From NCBI RefSeq assembly GCF_001650025.1, contig NZ_LVVY01000094.1, positions 16,871-80,870 of the forward strand: 64,000 nt of DNA, given 5' to 3'. The first letter of the stretch is position 1. Each line of letters starts with the position of its first letter. Made by a program: the position numbers and the translations under genes. Shown here piece after piece: positions 42,293-50,871 of this stretch. The notes beneath the pieces are model-generated. The model worked only from the letters and a program-made list of their open reading frames with translations. It ran no database searches and had not been told where the DNA came from. Source of the DNA: Devosia elaeis (GTDB taxonomy: Bacteria; Pseudomonadota; Alphaproteobacteria; Rhizobiales; Devosiaceae).

Positions 42293-45200
42293 TCAGGCCC
42301 CGCTTTCCGCCAGTTTGGCGAGCTTTGCGAGGATGGCGGCGGCCCCTTTGAGCCGGTGTTCGGCACTGGGCCAATTGCGCACGAACACGAGTTTCTGATC
42401 GGGCTTGATCCGCACCTGGTTTGCCGGGTCGCTCACCAGCTTCACCAGGCCCGCCGGATTGGGAAATTCGTTGTTCCGCAGGCTGATCACCGCGCCCTTG
42501 GGGCCGGCATCGACCTTTTCGACATTGGCCTGCCGGCACAGCGCCTTGACCAGGATGACCTTGAGCAGCGCCTCCACTTCCTCGGGCAGCGGCCCGAAGC
42601 GGTCGATCAGCTCGGCCCCCGCAGCATCGATGTCGCGGATATCGTTGAGATCGCCCAGCTTGCGGTAGAGCTGCATGCGCAGCGTCAGGTCCGGCACGTA
42701 ATGCTCGGGGATCATCACCGGCATGCCCAGCGAAATGGTCGGGCTCCACTCGTTGCGGTCCTCGTATTCCTCTTCGCCGCTCTTGAGCGCCGCCACCGCC
42801 TCTTCCAGCATTGCCTGGTAGAGTTCGTAGCCCACCTCGCGGATATGGCCCGATTGCTCGTCGCCCAGCAGATTGCCCGCGCCGCGGATATCGAGGTCGT
42901 GGCTGGCCAGCTGGAACCCTGCCCCCAGGCTTTCCAGCGATTGCAGCACGCCCAGGCGCCGCTCGGCCGTGTCGGTCAATTTTTTGTCAGGCGGCACGGT
43001 GAACAGCGCATAGGCCCGCTGCTTGCTCCGCCCGATGCGGCCGCGGATCTGGTACAATTGCGCCAGCCCGAACTGGTCGGCGCGATGCACGATCAGCGTA
43101 TTGGCGTTCGGAATATCCAGCCCCGATTCCACGATCGTCGTCGCCAGCAGCACGTCGAACTTGTTGTCGTAGAAGGCATTCATGATGTCGTCGAGCTCGC
43201 CCGGCGCCATCTGCCCATTGGCGATGACGAAGCTCACCTCCGGCACCTGCTGACGCAGGAATTCGGCGATATCGGGCTGGTCCTTGATGCGCGGCACCAC
43301 ATAGAAGCTCTGCCCGCCGCGATATTTCTCGCGCAGCAGCGCCTCGCGGATCGACAGCGGATCGAAGGGCGAGATGAAGGTGCGGATGGTCAGCCGGTCC
43401 ACCGGCGGCGTCGCCAGGAGGCTCAGATCGCGCACCCCGGTCAGCGCCAATTGCAGCGTGCGCGGAATCGGCGTCGCCGTCAGCGTCAGCACGTGCACAT
43501 TGGACTTCAGCTCCTTCAGCCGCTCCTTGTGCGCCACCCCGAAATGCTGCTCCTCGTCGATGATCAGCAAGCCCAGATCGTTGAACTTGATCGACTTGCT
43601 GAGCAGCGCATGCGTGCCCACCACGATATCGACCTGCCCATCGGCCAGCCCGTCCTTGGTCGCCTTGAGCTCGGCCGCCGGCACCATGCGCGAAGCGTGC
43701 CGCACGCGCACCGGCAGGCCCTTGAAGCGCTCCGAAAACGTCTTGAAATGCTGCCGCGCCAGCAGCGTCGTCGGCACCACCACGGCCACCTGCTTGCCGC
43801 TCAGCGCCACCGCGAAGGCCGCCCGCAGCGCCACTTCGGTCTTGCCGAAGCCCACGTCGCCGCAGACCAGCCGGTCCATCACCTTGCCCGAGGTCAGGTC
43901 GTCGAACACCGCCTCGATGGCGGTCAACTGGTCCTCGGTCTCCTCATAGGGGAAGCGCGCCGCGAATTCCTCATAGGCGCCGGGATTGAGGTCCACCACA
44001 TCGGCCTTCACCAGCAGCCGCTGCGCCGCCAGCTTGATGAGCTGCTCGGCCATTTCGCGGATACGCTGCTTGAGCTTGCCCTTCTTGGCCTGCCAGGCCA
44101 CCCCGCCCAGCTTGTCCAGCGCCACCGATGCATCGTCGGACCCATAGCGCGTGAGCAGCTCGATATTCTCCACCGGCAGGTAGAGCTTGGTGTCGCCGGC
44201 ATATTGCAGCTCGACGCATTCATGCGGCGCCCCGCCCGCCTCGATCACCTTGAGGCCGACAAAGCGTCCGATGCCGTGATCGACATGCACCACCAGGTCG
44301 CCCGCCGCCAGCGAGGCCGCCTCGGTCAGCGCGTCCTGCGCCTTCTTGCGGCGCTGCGGCCGCAGGATGCGTTCGCCCAGAATGTCCTGCTCGGACAGGA
44401 CCAGCAGGTCCTTGGTCTCGAACCCGGTTTCCAGCGGCAGCACGACCAGCGACGTCGTCGCCGGGCTCGTGGTCTCGGCGTCGCGCCAGTTTTCCGCAAG
44501 GCGCGGATTGGTCAGCCCGTGATCCTTGAGCACCTGCGCCATGCGATCGCGCGTTCCCGCGCTCCAGCAGGCAACGATCGCCCGCCGTCCGGCGCGGCGC
44601 TCCGCCAGGAGCCGGTCCACCACCGCCTGGAACAGGTTGACGTCCGAGGCCGCGCGTTCCGCCGCGAAGCTGGGCGCGATATGTCCGCCGGCATCGTCGC
44701 CCCGCGCCGTCTGCGGCGACAGGAACGGCGAAAGCTGGATCACCGATGCGCCCGCCAGCGCCGCCGGCGCCACGTCGAGGTCATAGAGCAGCTCGGGCTT
44801 GATCGGTTTGTACGGCGCCCCTGCCCCGGCCACCGCCGGCGCCAGCCGCGCCGCCTCGCGCGCCTCGTAATAATCGGAGATCTGCTCGACGCGCTCGGCA
44901 TAGGCCTCATTGGCCTGGTCGTCGAAGACGAAGGGCGCGTCCCCGGTGTAATCGGCCAGCCGGTCGAGATGGTCGTAGAAGAAGGGCAGCCAATGCTCGG
45001 TGCCCGAATAGCGCGATCCGCCGCTGACCGAGGCATAGAGCGTGTCGTCCACCGTATTGCCGCCGAAGGCCGCGGTGTAGTTCTGCCGGAAGCGGCGAAT
45101 GGTCTCCTCGTTGAGCACCACTTCGCTCATCGGCGTCAGGTCCACGCGCTTGAGATTGCCTGTCGTGCGCTGGCTGTCCGGGTCGAAGGTGCGGATCGAT

Positions 45201-45781
45201 TCGAGCTGGCTGCCGAAGAAATCGAAGCGCAGCGGCGCCTCCGCCCCGGCCGGATAGAGGTCGATGAGCCCGCCCCGCACCGCGAATTCGCCGCTCTCGC
45301 GCACGGTCGGCACGCGCAGATAGCCATTGTTGGCCGCCCAGGCCATCAGCTTGTCGCTGTCCACCACGCGCCCGACCACCGCCGAGAACGACATGGTTTC
45401 CACCAGGTCGCGCGGCGGCAATTTCTGGATCAGCGCGTTCACCGCCGTCAGCACGATCGCACCCCTGGCCCCGCCGGTCAGCGCCGCCAGCGTATTCATC
45501 CGCGCCGCGATGGTCACATTGTTCGGCGAGACCCGGTCATAGGGCAGGCAATCCCAGGCCGGCAGCGTCAATATGGCATGGCCGGGCAGCATCGCCCCCA
45601 GCACCTCGGCCATCCGCTGCAACCGCCGCCCGTCCCGCGCCACGAAGACCAGGCTGGCCGCATCTTCCGGGGCATCCTTGAGCCGCTGCTCGACCAGGCG
45701 GGCAAGCACCATGGGCTGCATGCCGTCCGGCACGTTGGAAATGGCGCGGACGGGCGGATTGATGCCGGAAAGGTCGTTCAT
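42293..45781 (-). CDS. mfd: Transcription-repair coupling factor
   Basis: 1162 aa, normal length. Mfd displaces RNA polymerase stalled at lesions and recruits UvrA. Domains in order: UvrB-like N-terminal module; the CarD-like RNA polymerase-interacting domain (AGDLVVHVDHGIGRFVGLK); the translocase with Walker A GDVGFGKTEVALRA, Walker B IIDEEQHFGV and motif VI GRIGRSKQRAYAL; then the C-terminal TRCF domain. ATG 45781 overlaps the sdhE stop (ATGA). Confidence 0.97.
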   Translation of the reverse strand: MNDLSGINPPVRAISNVPDGMQPMVLARLVEQRLKDAPEDAASLVFVARDGRRLQRMAEVLGAMLPGHAILTLPAWDCLPYDRVSPNNVTIAARMNTLAALTGGARGAIVLTAVNALIQKLPPRDLVETMSFSAVVGRVVDSDKLMAWAANNGYLRVPTVRESGEFAVRGGLIDLYPAGAEAPLRFDFFGSQLESIRTFDPDSQRTTGNLKRVDLTPMSEVVLNEETIRRFRQNYTAAFGGNTVDDTLYASVSGGSRYSGTEHWLPFFYDHLDRLADYTGDAPFVFDDQANEAYAERVEQISDYYEAREAARLAPAVAGAGAPYKPIKPELLYDLDVAPAALAGASVIQLSPFLSPQTARGDDAGGHIAPSFAAERAASDVNLFQAVVDRLLAERRAGRRAIVACWSAGTRDRMAQVLKDHGLTNPRLAENWRDAETTSPATTSLVVLPLETGFETKDLLVLSEQDILGERILRPQRRKKAQDALTEAASLAAGDLVVHVDHGIGRFVGLKVIEAGGAPHECVELQYAGDTKLYLPVENIELLTRYGSDDASVALDKLGGVAWQAKKGKLKQRIREMAEQLIKLAAQRLLVKADVVDLNPGAYEEFAARFPYEETEDQLTAIEAVFDDLTSGKVMDRLVCGDVGFGKTEVALRAAFAVALSGKQVAVVVPTTLLARQHFKTFSERFKGLPVRVRHASRMVPAAELKATKDGLADGQVDIVVGTHALLSKSIKFNDLGLLIIDEEQHFGVAHKERLKELKSNVHVLTLTATPIPRTLQLALTGVRDLSLLATPPVDRLTIRTFISPFDPLSIREALLREKYRGGQSFYVVPRIKDQPDIAEFLRQQVPEVSFVIANGQMAPGELDDIMNAFYDNKFDVLLATTIVESGLDIPNANTLIVHRADQFGLAQLYQIRGRIGRSKQRAYALFTVPPDKKLTDTAERRLGVLQSLESLGAGFQLASHDLDIRGAGNLLGDEQSGHIREVGYELYQAMLEEAVAALKSGEEEYEDRNEWSPTISLGMPVMIPEHYVPDLTLRMQLYRKLGDLNDIRDIDAAGAELIDRFGPLPEEVEALLKVILVKALCRQANVEKVDAGPKGAVISLRNNEFPNPAGLVKLVSDPANQVRIKPDQKLVFVRNWPSAEHRLKGAAAILAKLAKLAESGA

Positions 45782-46056
45782 TTTTCTATCCGGGCCTGAT
45801 GATCGGCGATGACGCGGTCGAGAAAATCCCGGTCCACATGCGCCGGCGGCACTTCCTGGCCCATCACCCATTTGAGCAGGGGCGGGTCTTCCTCGTTCAT
45901 AAGCGCCTCGAGCCGATCCAGTTCCGCCTGGCCATAGCCTTCCACATTGGCATCGGCAAAGGGTCCTAGGATCAGGTCCATCTCCTTGGTGCCCCGATGC
46001 CAGGCGCGATAGCGCAGCCGCTTGCGGCGAATGGCAATGTCTTCACCGGCCGTCAT
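45778..46056 (-). CDS. sdhE: FAD assembly factor SdhE
   Basis: 92 aa. Helps attach FAD covalently to the succinate dehydrogenase flavoprotein. It begins with RRKRLRYRAWHRGTKEMDL, containing the RGxxE motif (RGTKE) essential in the family, followed by LGPFAD and LLKWVMG. The sdhE-mfd pairing, coupled by ATGA, matches the order I recall from other Rhizobiales. Confidence 0.92.
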   Translation of the reverse strand: MTAGEDIAIRRKRLRYRAWHRGTKEMDLILGPFADANVEGYGQAELDRLEALMNEEDPPLLKWVMGQEVPPAHVDRDFLDRVIADHQARIEK

Positions 46057-46182
46057 TGGACACCCATGATTGAACTTTGTTCCCGATTTGGACGTGTTCT
46101 TACGCGCGTTAATGCCGCTTGTCAGCCCTCAATCCGGTCTCCGGCAGGCCAACCATTTCCCAGCACCTCACCAGTTCCCAGT

Positions 46183-46275
46183 AGACCTCATCCTGAGCCC
46201 GTCGAAGGGCGAGGTCGTGGCACACAGCTCGTAGCGTGCCCGACCTCGTGGTTCGACAGGCTCACCATGAGGTCT
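46183..46275 (+). repeat. REP-A element, copy 6
   Basis: 93 bp, both arms close to consensus (left arm AGCCCGTCGAAGG, right arm CGTGGTTCGACAGG). It lies in the 625-bp gap between sdhE and the SDR gene. Confidence 0.9.
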
Positions 46276-46316
46276 CCGAAAGCATCGCACGGATGGACGC
46301 TTTCCTTACCCACGGG

Positions 46317-46393
46317 GTCATTCCCGCGAAAGCGGGAACCCCTGTTTGCGCGCTCGTATCGATAACGGAGGTCCCCGCTTTCGCGGGGATGAC
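46317..46393. repeat. REP-B-like element, CCCGCGAAAGCGGG variant
   Basis: 77 bp between GTCA and TGAC with hairpins CCCGCGAAAGCGGG and CCCCGCTTTCGCGGGG. The stems are reverse complements of one another in their core, so the whole element can also fold as one long structure. Confidence 0.8.
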
Positions 46394-46681
46394 ACCCTGA
46401 AAAATCACGTATTGGTGGCCTCAATAACCTACCCCCCACTGGATGCGGCACCTCCCCCTTGACGGGCTCCGACCCGTCCCGCAGGGCAAATCTCTCCGGT
46501 GGAGAGATTTGAGGCGAGGAGGATGGGAGGGGGTGCGGGAGCCCCGATATCAGTACCCGGCACCACCTGCTGGCTCGCCCCCATTCTTCACCCCAGCTTC
46601 ACGGCACATGAAGCCCGCCCCGGCTTATCGCCGCGCCGGAGATCGCCAAAAATGCCGGCCAGCCAATCCCAAGGAGCGTCC
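46394..46681. other. Intergenic sequence with purine-rich palindrome, no gene
   Basis: No credible gene. GGGGCTCC-like inverted segments and CAAATCTCTCC/GGAGAGATTTG (about 46488-46510) form a perfect 11-bp stem around a GGT loop; flanking GAGGATGGGAGGGGGTGCGGG repeats complementary CACCTCCCCC at 46449. This is another alphaproteobacterial-type intergenic repeat. The SDR promoter must lie within or after it; none was assigned. Confidence 0.6.
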
Positions 46682-47608
46682 ATGTCCGACCAACCCAATA
46701 TGTCCCGCCGTCTTCTCCTGGGCTCCGCCATTGCCGGAGCCGGCCTGCTCGGCGCCGCCGGCGGCGCGCTGGCCGTCGGCACTGGTTCCACCGATCCTCA
46801 AACCATCGCCATCCCCGGCGAGCGCCGGCGTTTCGTCGGCAAGTCGGTCACCATCACCGGCGCCACGTCCGGTATCGGCCGCGCCGCCGCTATCGCCTTT
46901 GCCGCCGAAGGCGCCCATGTCGCCTTTTGCGGCCGCCGCACCCGGCTTGGCGCCGAAGTCGAGGCCGCCATTCGCGAGGCCGGCGGCGAGGCCAGCTATA
47001 TCGAGGCCGATGTGCGCGAACCCGATTCGGTCGCCGCCTTCGTCACCGCGGCAGCCGAGCGCTACGGCCCGCCCCGGATCGCCTTCAACAATGCCGGCAT
47101 CAGCTTCAGCCGCCGCCTGCACGAAACCGGCATCGCCGAATGGGACGACACCATCACCACCAATGTGCGGGGGATTTTCCTCGCCATGCGCGCGCAAGTG
47201 CCCCTGATGCAGGCCAATGGCGGCGGGGTGATCCTGGTCACCTCATCGGCCAATGCCGCCGGCGCCCGTCCGGGCCTTGCCGCCTACAATACCTCGAAAC
47301 GCTCGGTACTCGGCCTCGTGCAGACCGCCGCCCTCGAATATGCCGAGGACAATATCCGCGTGAACGCCATCTGCCCCGGCGCCACCGACACGCCGATGAT
47401 CCGCACCCAGTCCAACATGAACGACGTTCCCGACGCGGTCTGGCAAACCGGCCTGCGCGTCTGGGGCCGGCAGAATGTCCATGCCCTCAAGCGGGTCGCC
47501 AGCGCAGAGGAAATGGCCCTGGCCGCCCTCTCGCTCTGCTCGGACGATATGAATTATCTCACCGGCTCGGCCGTCTTCGTCGACGGCGGCATGACCGCCG
47601 CCTTGTAG
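46682..47608 (+). CDS. Short-chain dehydrogenase with Tat-like leader
   Basis: 308 aa from ATG 46682 (AAGGAG upstream). After a leader MSRRLLLGSAIAGAGLLG comes a classical SDR: nucleotide motif TGATSGIG, NNAG, catalytic Ser in VTSSAN, YNTSK (Tyr/Lys pair) and CPGATDTPM. The leader has the SRRxxL form of Tat signals, implying export after cofactor loading, unusual for SDRs. The 3' end overlaps the convergent LysR gene by 55 bp. Substrate unknown. Confidence 0.88.
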   Translation: MSDQPNMSRRLLLGSAIAGAGLLGAAGGALAVGTGSTDPQTIAIPGERRRFVGKSVTITGATSGIGRAAAIAFAAEGAHVAFCGRRTRLGAEVEAAIREAGGEASYIEADVREPDSVAAFVTAAAERYGPPRIAFNNAGISFSRRLHETGIAEWDDTITTNVRGIFLAMRAQVPLMQANGGGVILVTSSANAAGARPGLAAYNTSKRSVLGLVQTAALEYAEDNIRVNAICPGATDTPMIRTQSNMNDVPDAVWQTGLRVWGRQNVHALKRVASAEEMALAALSLCSDDMNYLTGSAVFVDGGMTAAL

Positions 47609-48534
47609 CGCCCCTTCTGCTCCACGAAGCGCACCAGCGCGCGCAGCTTGGGCAGCGCGCGCTTGGCGCTGGGATAATAGAGAAAGAGGCCCGGCGACAT
47701 CAGGCTGGCCTCGGCCAGCACCGGCTCCAGCGTGCCCGGCGGGATCAATTCGCTCGCCACTGGGCTCGCCCCATAGGCGAATCCGCCGCCTGAGGCCGCC
47801 ACGACCATGTTGGAGATCGCATCGTCGACGATGGCCCGGCCGCGCGGCTGCACTTCCCGCGCCACCTCGCCCGCCATCAGCCGCCAGGGCCGCACCTGTC
47901 CGAGCGAATTGCGGAATTGCACGCAGAGCGCGGGATCGAGGTCCTCGATATCGGCCGGCCGCCCCACACGATCCAGCCATTGCGGATTGGCGAAGATGCC
48001 GATGGCGAACGGCTCGGTCAGCCGGAAGGCGATCATGTCCTGCTCGAGATCGTCGCCCAGCCGCACCCCGGCATCGAATCCTTCGGAAAACACCGCGTCC
48101 AGGCTGTCGCTGGCATGAACCTCGATTTCGAGATCGGGATGCTCCCGCCCGAAAGGCAGCAGCAATTGCGACCACAGGATCGGCGCCACGGCGCGCGGCA
48201 CATTGAGCCGCAACTTGCCCGATACGCTACCCGAGAGCGTATCGACCACGTTCATGGCCGCCTCGATTTCCGCCAAAGCCGGCTTGAGCCCGGCCAGCAG
48301 CGCCACGCCCGCTTCCGTCAGGCCGACCTGCCGCGTGGTGCGCTGCACCAGTGTCGCCCCGACCCGGTTTTCCAGCGCCCGGATCGCCTGGCTGACCGCC
48401 GATGGCGACAGGCCGAGCGCCCGCGCCGTGGCGGTGAAATTGAGCGTCGCGGCCAGCCGCGCGAACACCACCAGCCCGTTGAGGTCGGCCTGTTGCAGGC
48501 TGCTACCCGTGGGTTTGACGTCTTCGGCGCTCAT
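47554..48534 (-). CDS. LysR family transcriptional regulator
   Basis: 326 aa. The winged HTH is near the N-terminus (LNFTATARALGLSPSAVSQA) and the effector domain begins KLRLNVPRAVAPILW, followed by GFDAGVRLGDDLEQDMIA, the pattern of the CrgA/DmlR-like subgroup. It is convergent with the SDR gene, overlapping it by 55 bp, and divergent from recG across 81 bp. The SDR gene is the most obvious, though unproven, target. Confidence 0.9.
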   Translation of the reverse strand: MSAEDVKPTGSSLQQADLNGLVVFARLAATLNFTATARALGLSPSAVSQAIRALENRVGATLVQRTTRQVGLTEAGVALLAGLKPALAEIEAAMNVVDTLSGSVSGKLRLNVPRAVAPILWSQLLLPFGREHPDLEIEVHASDSLDAVFSEGFDAGVRLGDDLEQDMIAFRLTEPFAIGIFANPQWLDRVGRPADIEDLDPALCVQFRNSLGQVRPWRLMAGEVAREVQPRGRAIVDDAISNMVVAASGGGFAYGASPVASELIPPGTLEPVLAEASLMSPGLFLYYPSAKRALPKLRALVRFVEQKGRYKAAVMPPSTKTAEPVR

Positions 48535-48615
48535 CTATACCCATCTACATTGTCGGCCGCCTCGATATGGCAGTCCACCCGCCCCTGCGCAACCCGCCCA
48601 ACCCCAGGCCCGAGC

Positions 48616-50724
48616 GTGTCCCGCCCCGAAGCCCTCGAACCGCTGTTCCGTTCTCTGCACACCGTCAAGGGCGTCGGCGACAAGCTGGCCGCGCTGCTGA
48701 CCCGGTTTTTCGGCGCGCCGGACGGGCAGGAAGCCATCGTGCTCGACGTGCTCATGCACATGCCCTCCGGCATGGTCGATCGTCGCCGCCAAGTCGGCAT
48801 TGCCGAGGCCTATCTCAACCAGGTCGTCACCCTCCGCCTCCATATCGACCGCCACCAGCCGCCGCCGCGCGGCAAGCCCCATGTGCCCCATCGCGTCTTC
48901 GCCCATGACGAAACCGGCGAAATCAGCCTCGTCTTCTTCCGCGCCCAGGGCGGCTGGGTGGAAAAAGCCCTTCCCGTCGGCGAGGAGCGCTACGTTTCCG
49001 GGCAGGTCGGCTTCTTCAACGGCGAGAAGCAGATCACCCATCCCGACTACATCGTCGAGCCGGACAAGTTCGCCACCCTGCCCCTGGTCGAGCCGGTCTA
49101 TCCGCTCACCAATGGCCTGTCCTCCAAGGCGCTCTCGAAACTCGTCCGCCAGGCCGTCGACGCCCTGCCCGATATCCCCGAATGGATCGATGGCGCTACA
49201 ATGGCTCAGCGCAAATGGCCGTCCTTCACCCAGGCCATGCGCATGGTCCACCTGCCGGACAATCCCGGCGAGGCCGAGCTTTGGGCCCCTGCCCGTCAGC
49301 GCCTCGCCTATGACGAATATCTCGCCGGCCAGATCACCTTGCAGATCGTGCGATCCACCATGGTCACCGAGCGCGGCATTGCGCGCACTTTCACCGGAAA
49401 TGCGACACTCAAGGTCAACAGTCTGCTACCGTTCTCGATGACGGAGGGACAGAAAAGTGCCCTCGATGATATCCTTAAGGACCTTGCGGCACCGACCCGG
49501 ATGAGCCGGCTTCTGCAGGGCGATGTCGGCTCCGGCAAGACCGTCGTGGCGCTCATGGCCATGGCCGCCATGACCGAATCCGGCGCCCAATCCGCCCTGA
49601 TGGCGCCGACGGAATTGCTGGCCTCCCAACACTTTAGGACCATCAAACCACTTTGCGATGCTGCCGGCATCGGCTGCGCCCTGCTCACCGGCAAGATGCC
49701 CGCCGCCGAGCGCCGCAAAATTCTTGCCGGTTTGGCCGACGGTTCCATCTCCATCGCCGTCGGCACCCACGCCCTGTTCCAATCCGATATAGAATTCAAG
49801 GACTTGGGCCTCACCGTCGTCGACGAACAACACCGCTTCGGCGTCCATCAGCGCCTCGCTCTGACCGACAAGGGCCGCCACAGCGACCTCCTGGTCATGA
49901 CCGCCACCCCCATCCCCCGCACCCTGGTGCTGACCCATTTCGGCGACATGGAAGTCAGCGTGCTGCGGGAGAAGCCGGCCGGGCGCCAACCCATTGATAC
50001 CGCTGTTCTTTCCATCAACGATTATGCCCGCGTCATCGCCCGTCTTCAGGCCCGCCTTGCCGAAGGCGCCCAGGCCTATTGGGTCTGTCCCCTGGTCGAG
50101 GAAAGCGAGACCCTGGAAGTCATCAGCGCCGAAGACCGCTTCGCCGAGCTGCAAAAAGTCTTCGGCAATCAGGTCGCCCTGGTCCATGGCCGCATGTCCG
50201 CCGCCGCCAAGCAGGAGGTGATGGACCGGTTTAAAGCCAATGAAATCAAGCTTCTGGTAGCCACGACGGTCATCGAAGTAGGTGTCGACGTCCCAAATGC
50301 CTCGATCATGATCATCGAACATGCCGAACGTTTCGGCCTGGCCCAATTGCACCAATTGCGCGGCCGCGTCGGTCGCGGCTCGCAACGCTCCGCCTGTTTA
50401 TTGCTTTATAAAGAACCACTTAGCGAAACCGCCAAGGCCCGGCTCGAAACGATAAAATCCACCGAAGACGGCTTCGTCATCGCCGAGCGCGATCTCGAAC
50501 TGCGCGGCCAAGGCGACCTGCTCGGCACCCGCCAATCCGGTATGCCCGGCTATCGCCTGGCCGTTCCGGACGTGCACCGCCACCTGCTCGAATTCGCTCA
50601 TGACGACGCCAAGGCGCTGCTCTTGCGCAATCCCGGCCTCACCGGCCCCGAAGGCGAAGCCACCCGCATGCTCCTGTATCTGTTCAGGAAACACCTGGCG
50701 CTTCCGTTGATCCGCGCCGGTTGA
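48616..50724 (+). CDS. recG: ATP-dependent DNA helicase RecG
   Basis: 702 aa from GTG 48616; the much longer frame to the left is antisense to the LysR gene. RecG remodels stalled replication forks and branched DNA. The wedge domain is N-terminal (about 60-170); helicase motifs: Walker A GDVGSGKTVVALMA, DEQH box VVDEQHRFGV, TATPIPRTL, and motif VI GRVGRGSQRSACLLL. Length and motif order are normal. A REP-B element follows the stop. Confidence 0.95.
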   Translation: MSRPEALEPLFRSLHTVKGVGDKLAALLTRFFGAPDGQEAIVLDVLMHMPSGMVDRRRQVGIAEAYLNQVVTLRLHIDRHQPPPRGKPHVPHRVFAHDETGEISLVFFRAQGGWVEKALPVGEERYVSGQVGFFNGEKQITHPDYIVEPDKFATLPLVEPVYPLTNGLSSKALSKLVRQAVDALPDIPEWIDGATMAQRKWPSFTQAMRMVHLPDNPGEAELWAPARQRLAYDEYLAGQITLQIVRSTMVTERGIARTFTGNATLKVNSLLPFSMTEGQKSALDDILKDLAAPTRMSRLLQGDVGSGKTVVALMAMAAMTESGAQSALMAPTELLASQHFRTIKPLCDAAGIGCALLTGKMPAAERRKILAGLADGSISIAVGTHALFQSDIEFKDLGLTVVDEQHRFGVHQRLALTDKGRHSDLLVMTATPIPRTLVLTHFGDMEVSVLREKPAGRQPIDTAVLSINDYARVIARLQARLAEGAQAYWVCPLVEESETLEVISAEDRFAELQKVFGNQVALVHGRMSAAAKQEVMDRFKANEIKLLVATTVIEVGVDVPNASIMIIEHAERFGLAQLHQLRGRVGRGSQRSACLLLYKEPLSETAKARLETIKSTEDGFVIAERDLELRGQGDLLGTRQSGMPGYRLAVPDVHRHLLEFAHDDAKALLLRNPGLTGPEGEATRMLLYLFRKHLALPLIRAG

Positions 50725-50747
50725 GGGCGCCAGTCCCTCCCGCAGTC

Positions 50748-50819
50748 GTCACCACCCGGCTCGTCCGGGTGGTCCATGCCGCACCGGAACTGGATTGCCC
50801 GGACAAGCCGGGCAATGAC
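50748..50819. repeat. REP-B element, copy 3
   Basis: 72 bp between GTCA and TGAC: hairpins CCACCCGG..CCGGGTGG and ATTGCCCGG..CCGGGCAAT. It occupies the convergent gap between recG and glmS. Confidence 0.88.
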
Positions 50820-50871
50820 GGCCCCTGGTGAAATTGCGACAGGAACTTACCCCCGCCCCGGATCGCGCGTG

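Noticed and set aside
42356..45799. 1147-aa open frame on the plus strand
   Set aside because: It is wholly antisense to mfd, Arg/His/Gln-rich and without any motif; a by-product of high GC third positions in mfd.
46188..46451. 87-aa minus frame in the sdhE/SDR gap
   Set aside because: Composed entirely of REP-A and REP-B translation (LMVSLSNHEV and similar).
47917..48615. N-terminal extension of recG by 233 residues
   Set aside because: This part is antisense to the LysR gene; RecG homology starts just after GTG 48616.
9900..50820. CRISPR array or insertion sequence as the source of the repeats
   Set aside because: Copies are single, kilobases apart, palindromic and intergenic with no spacers, cas genes or transposase in the window.
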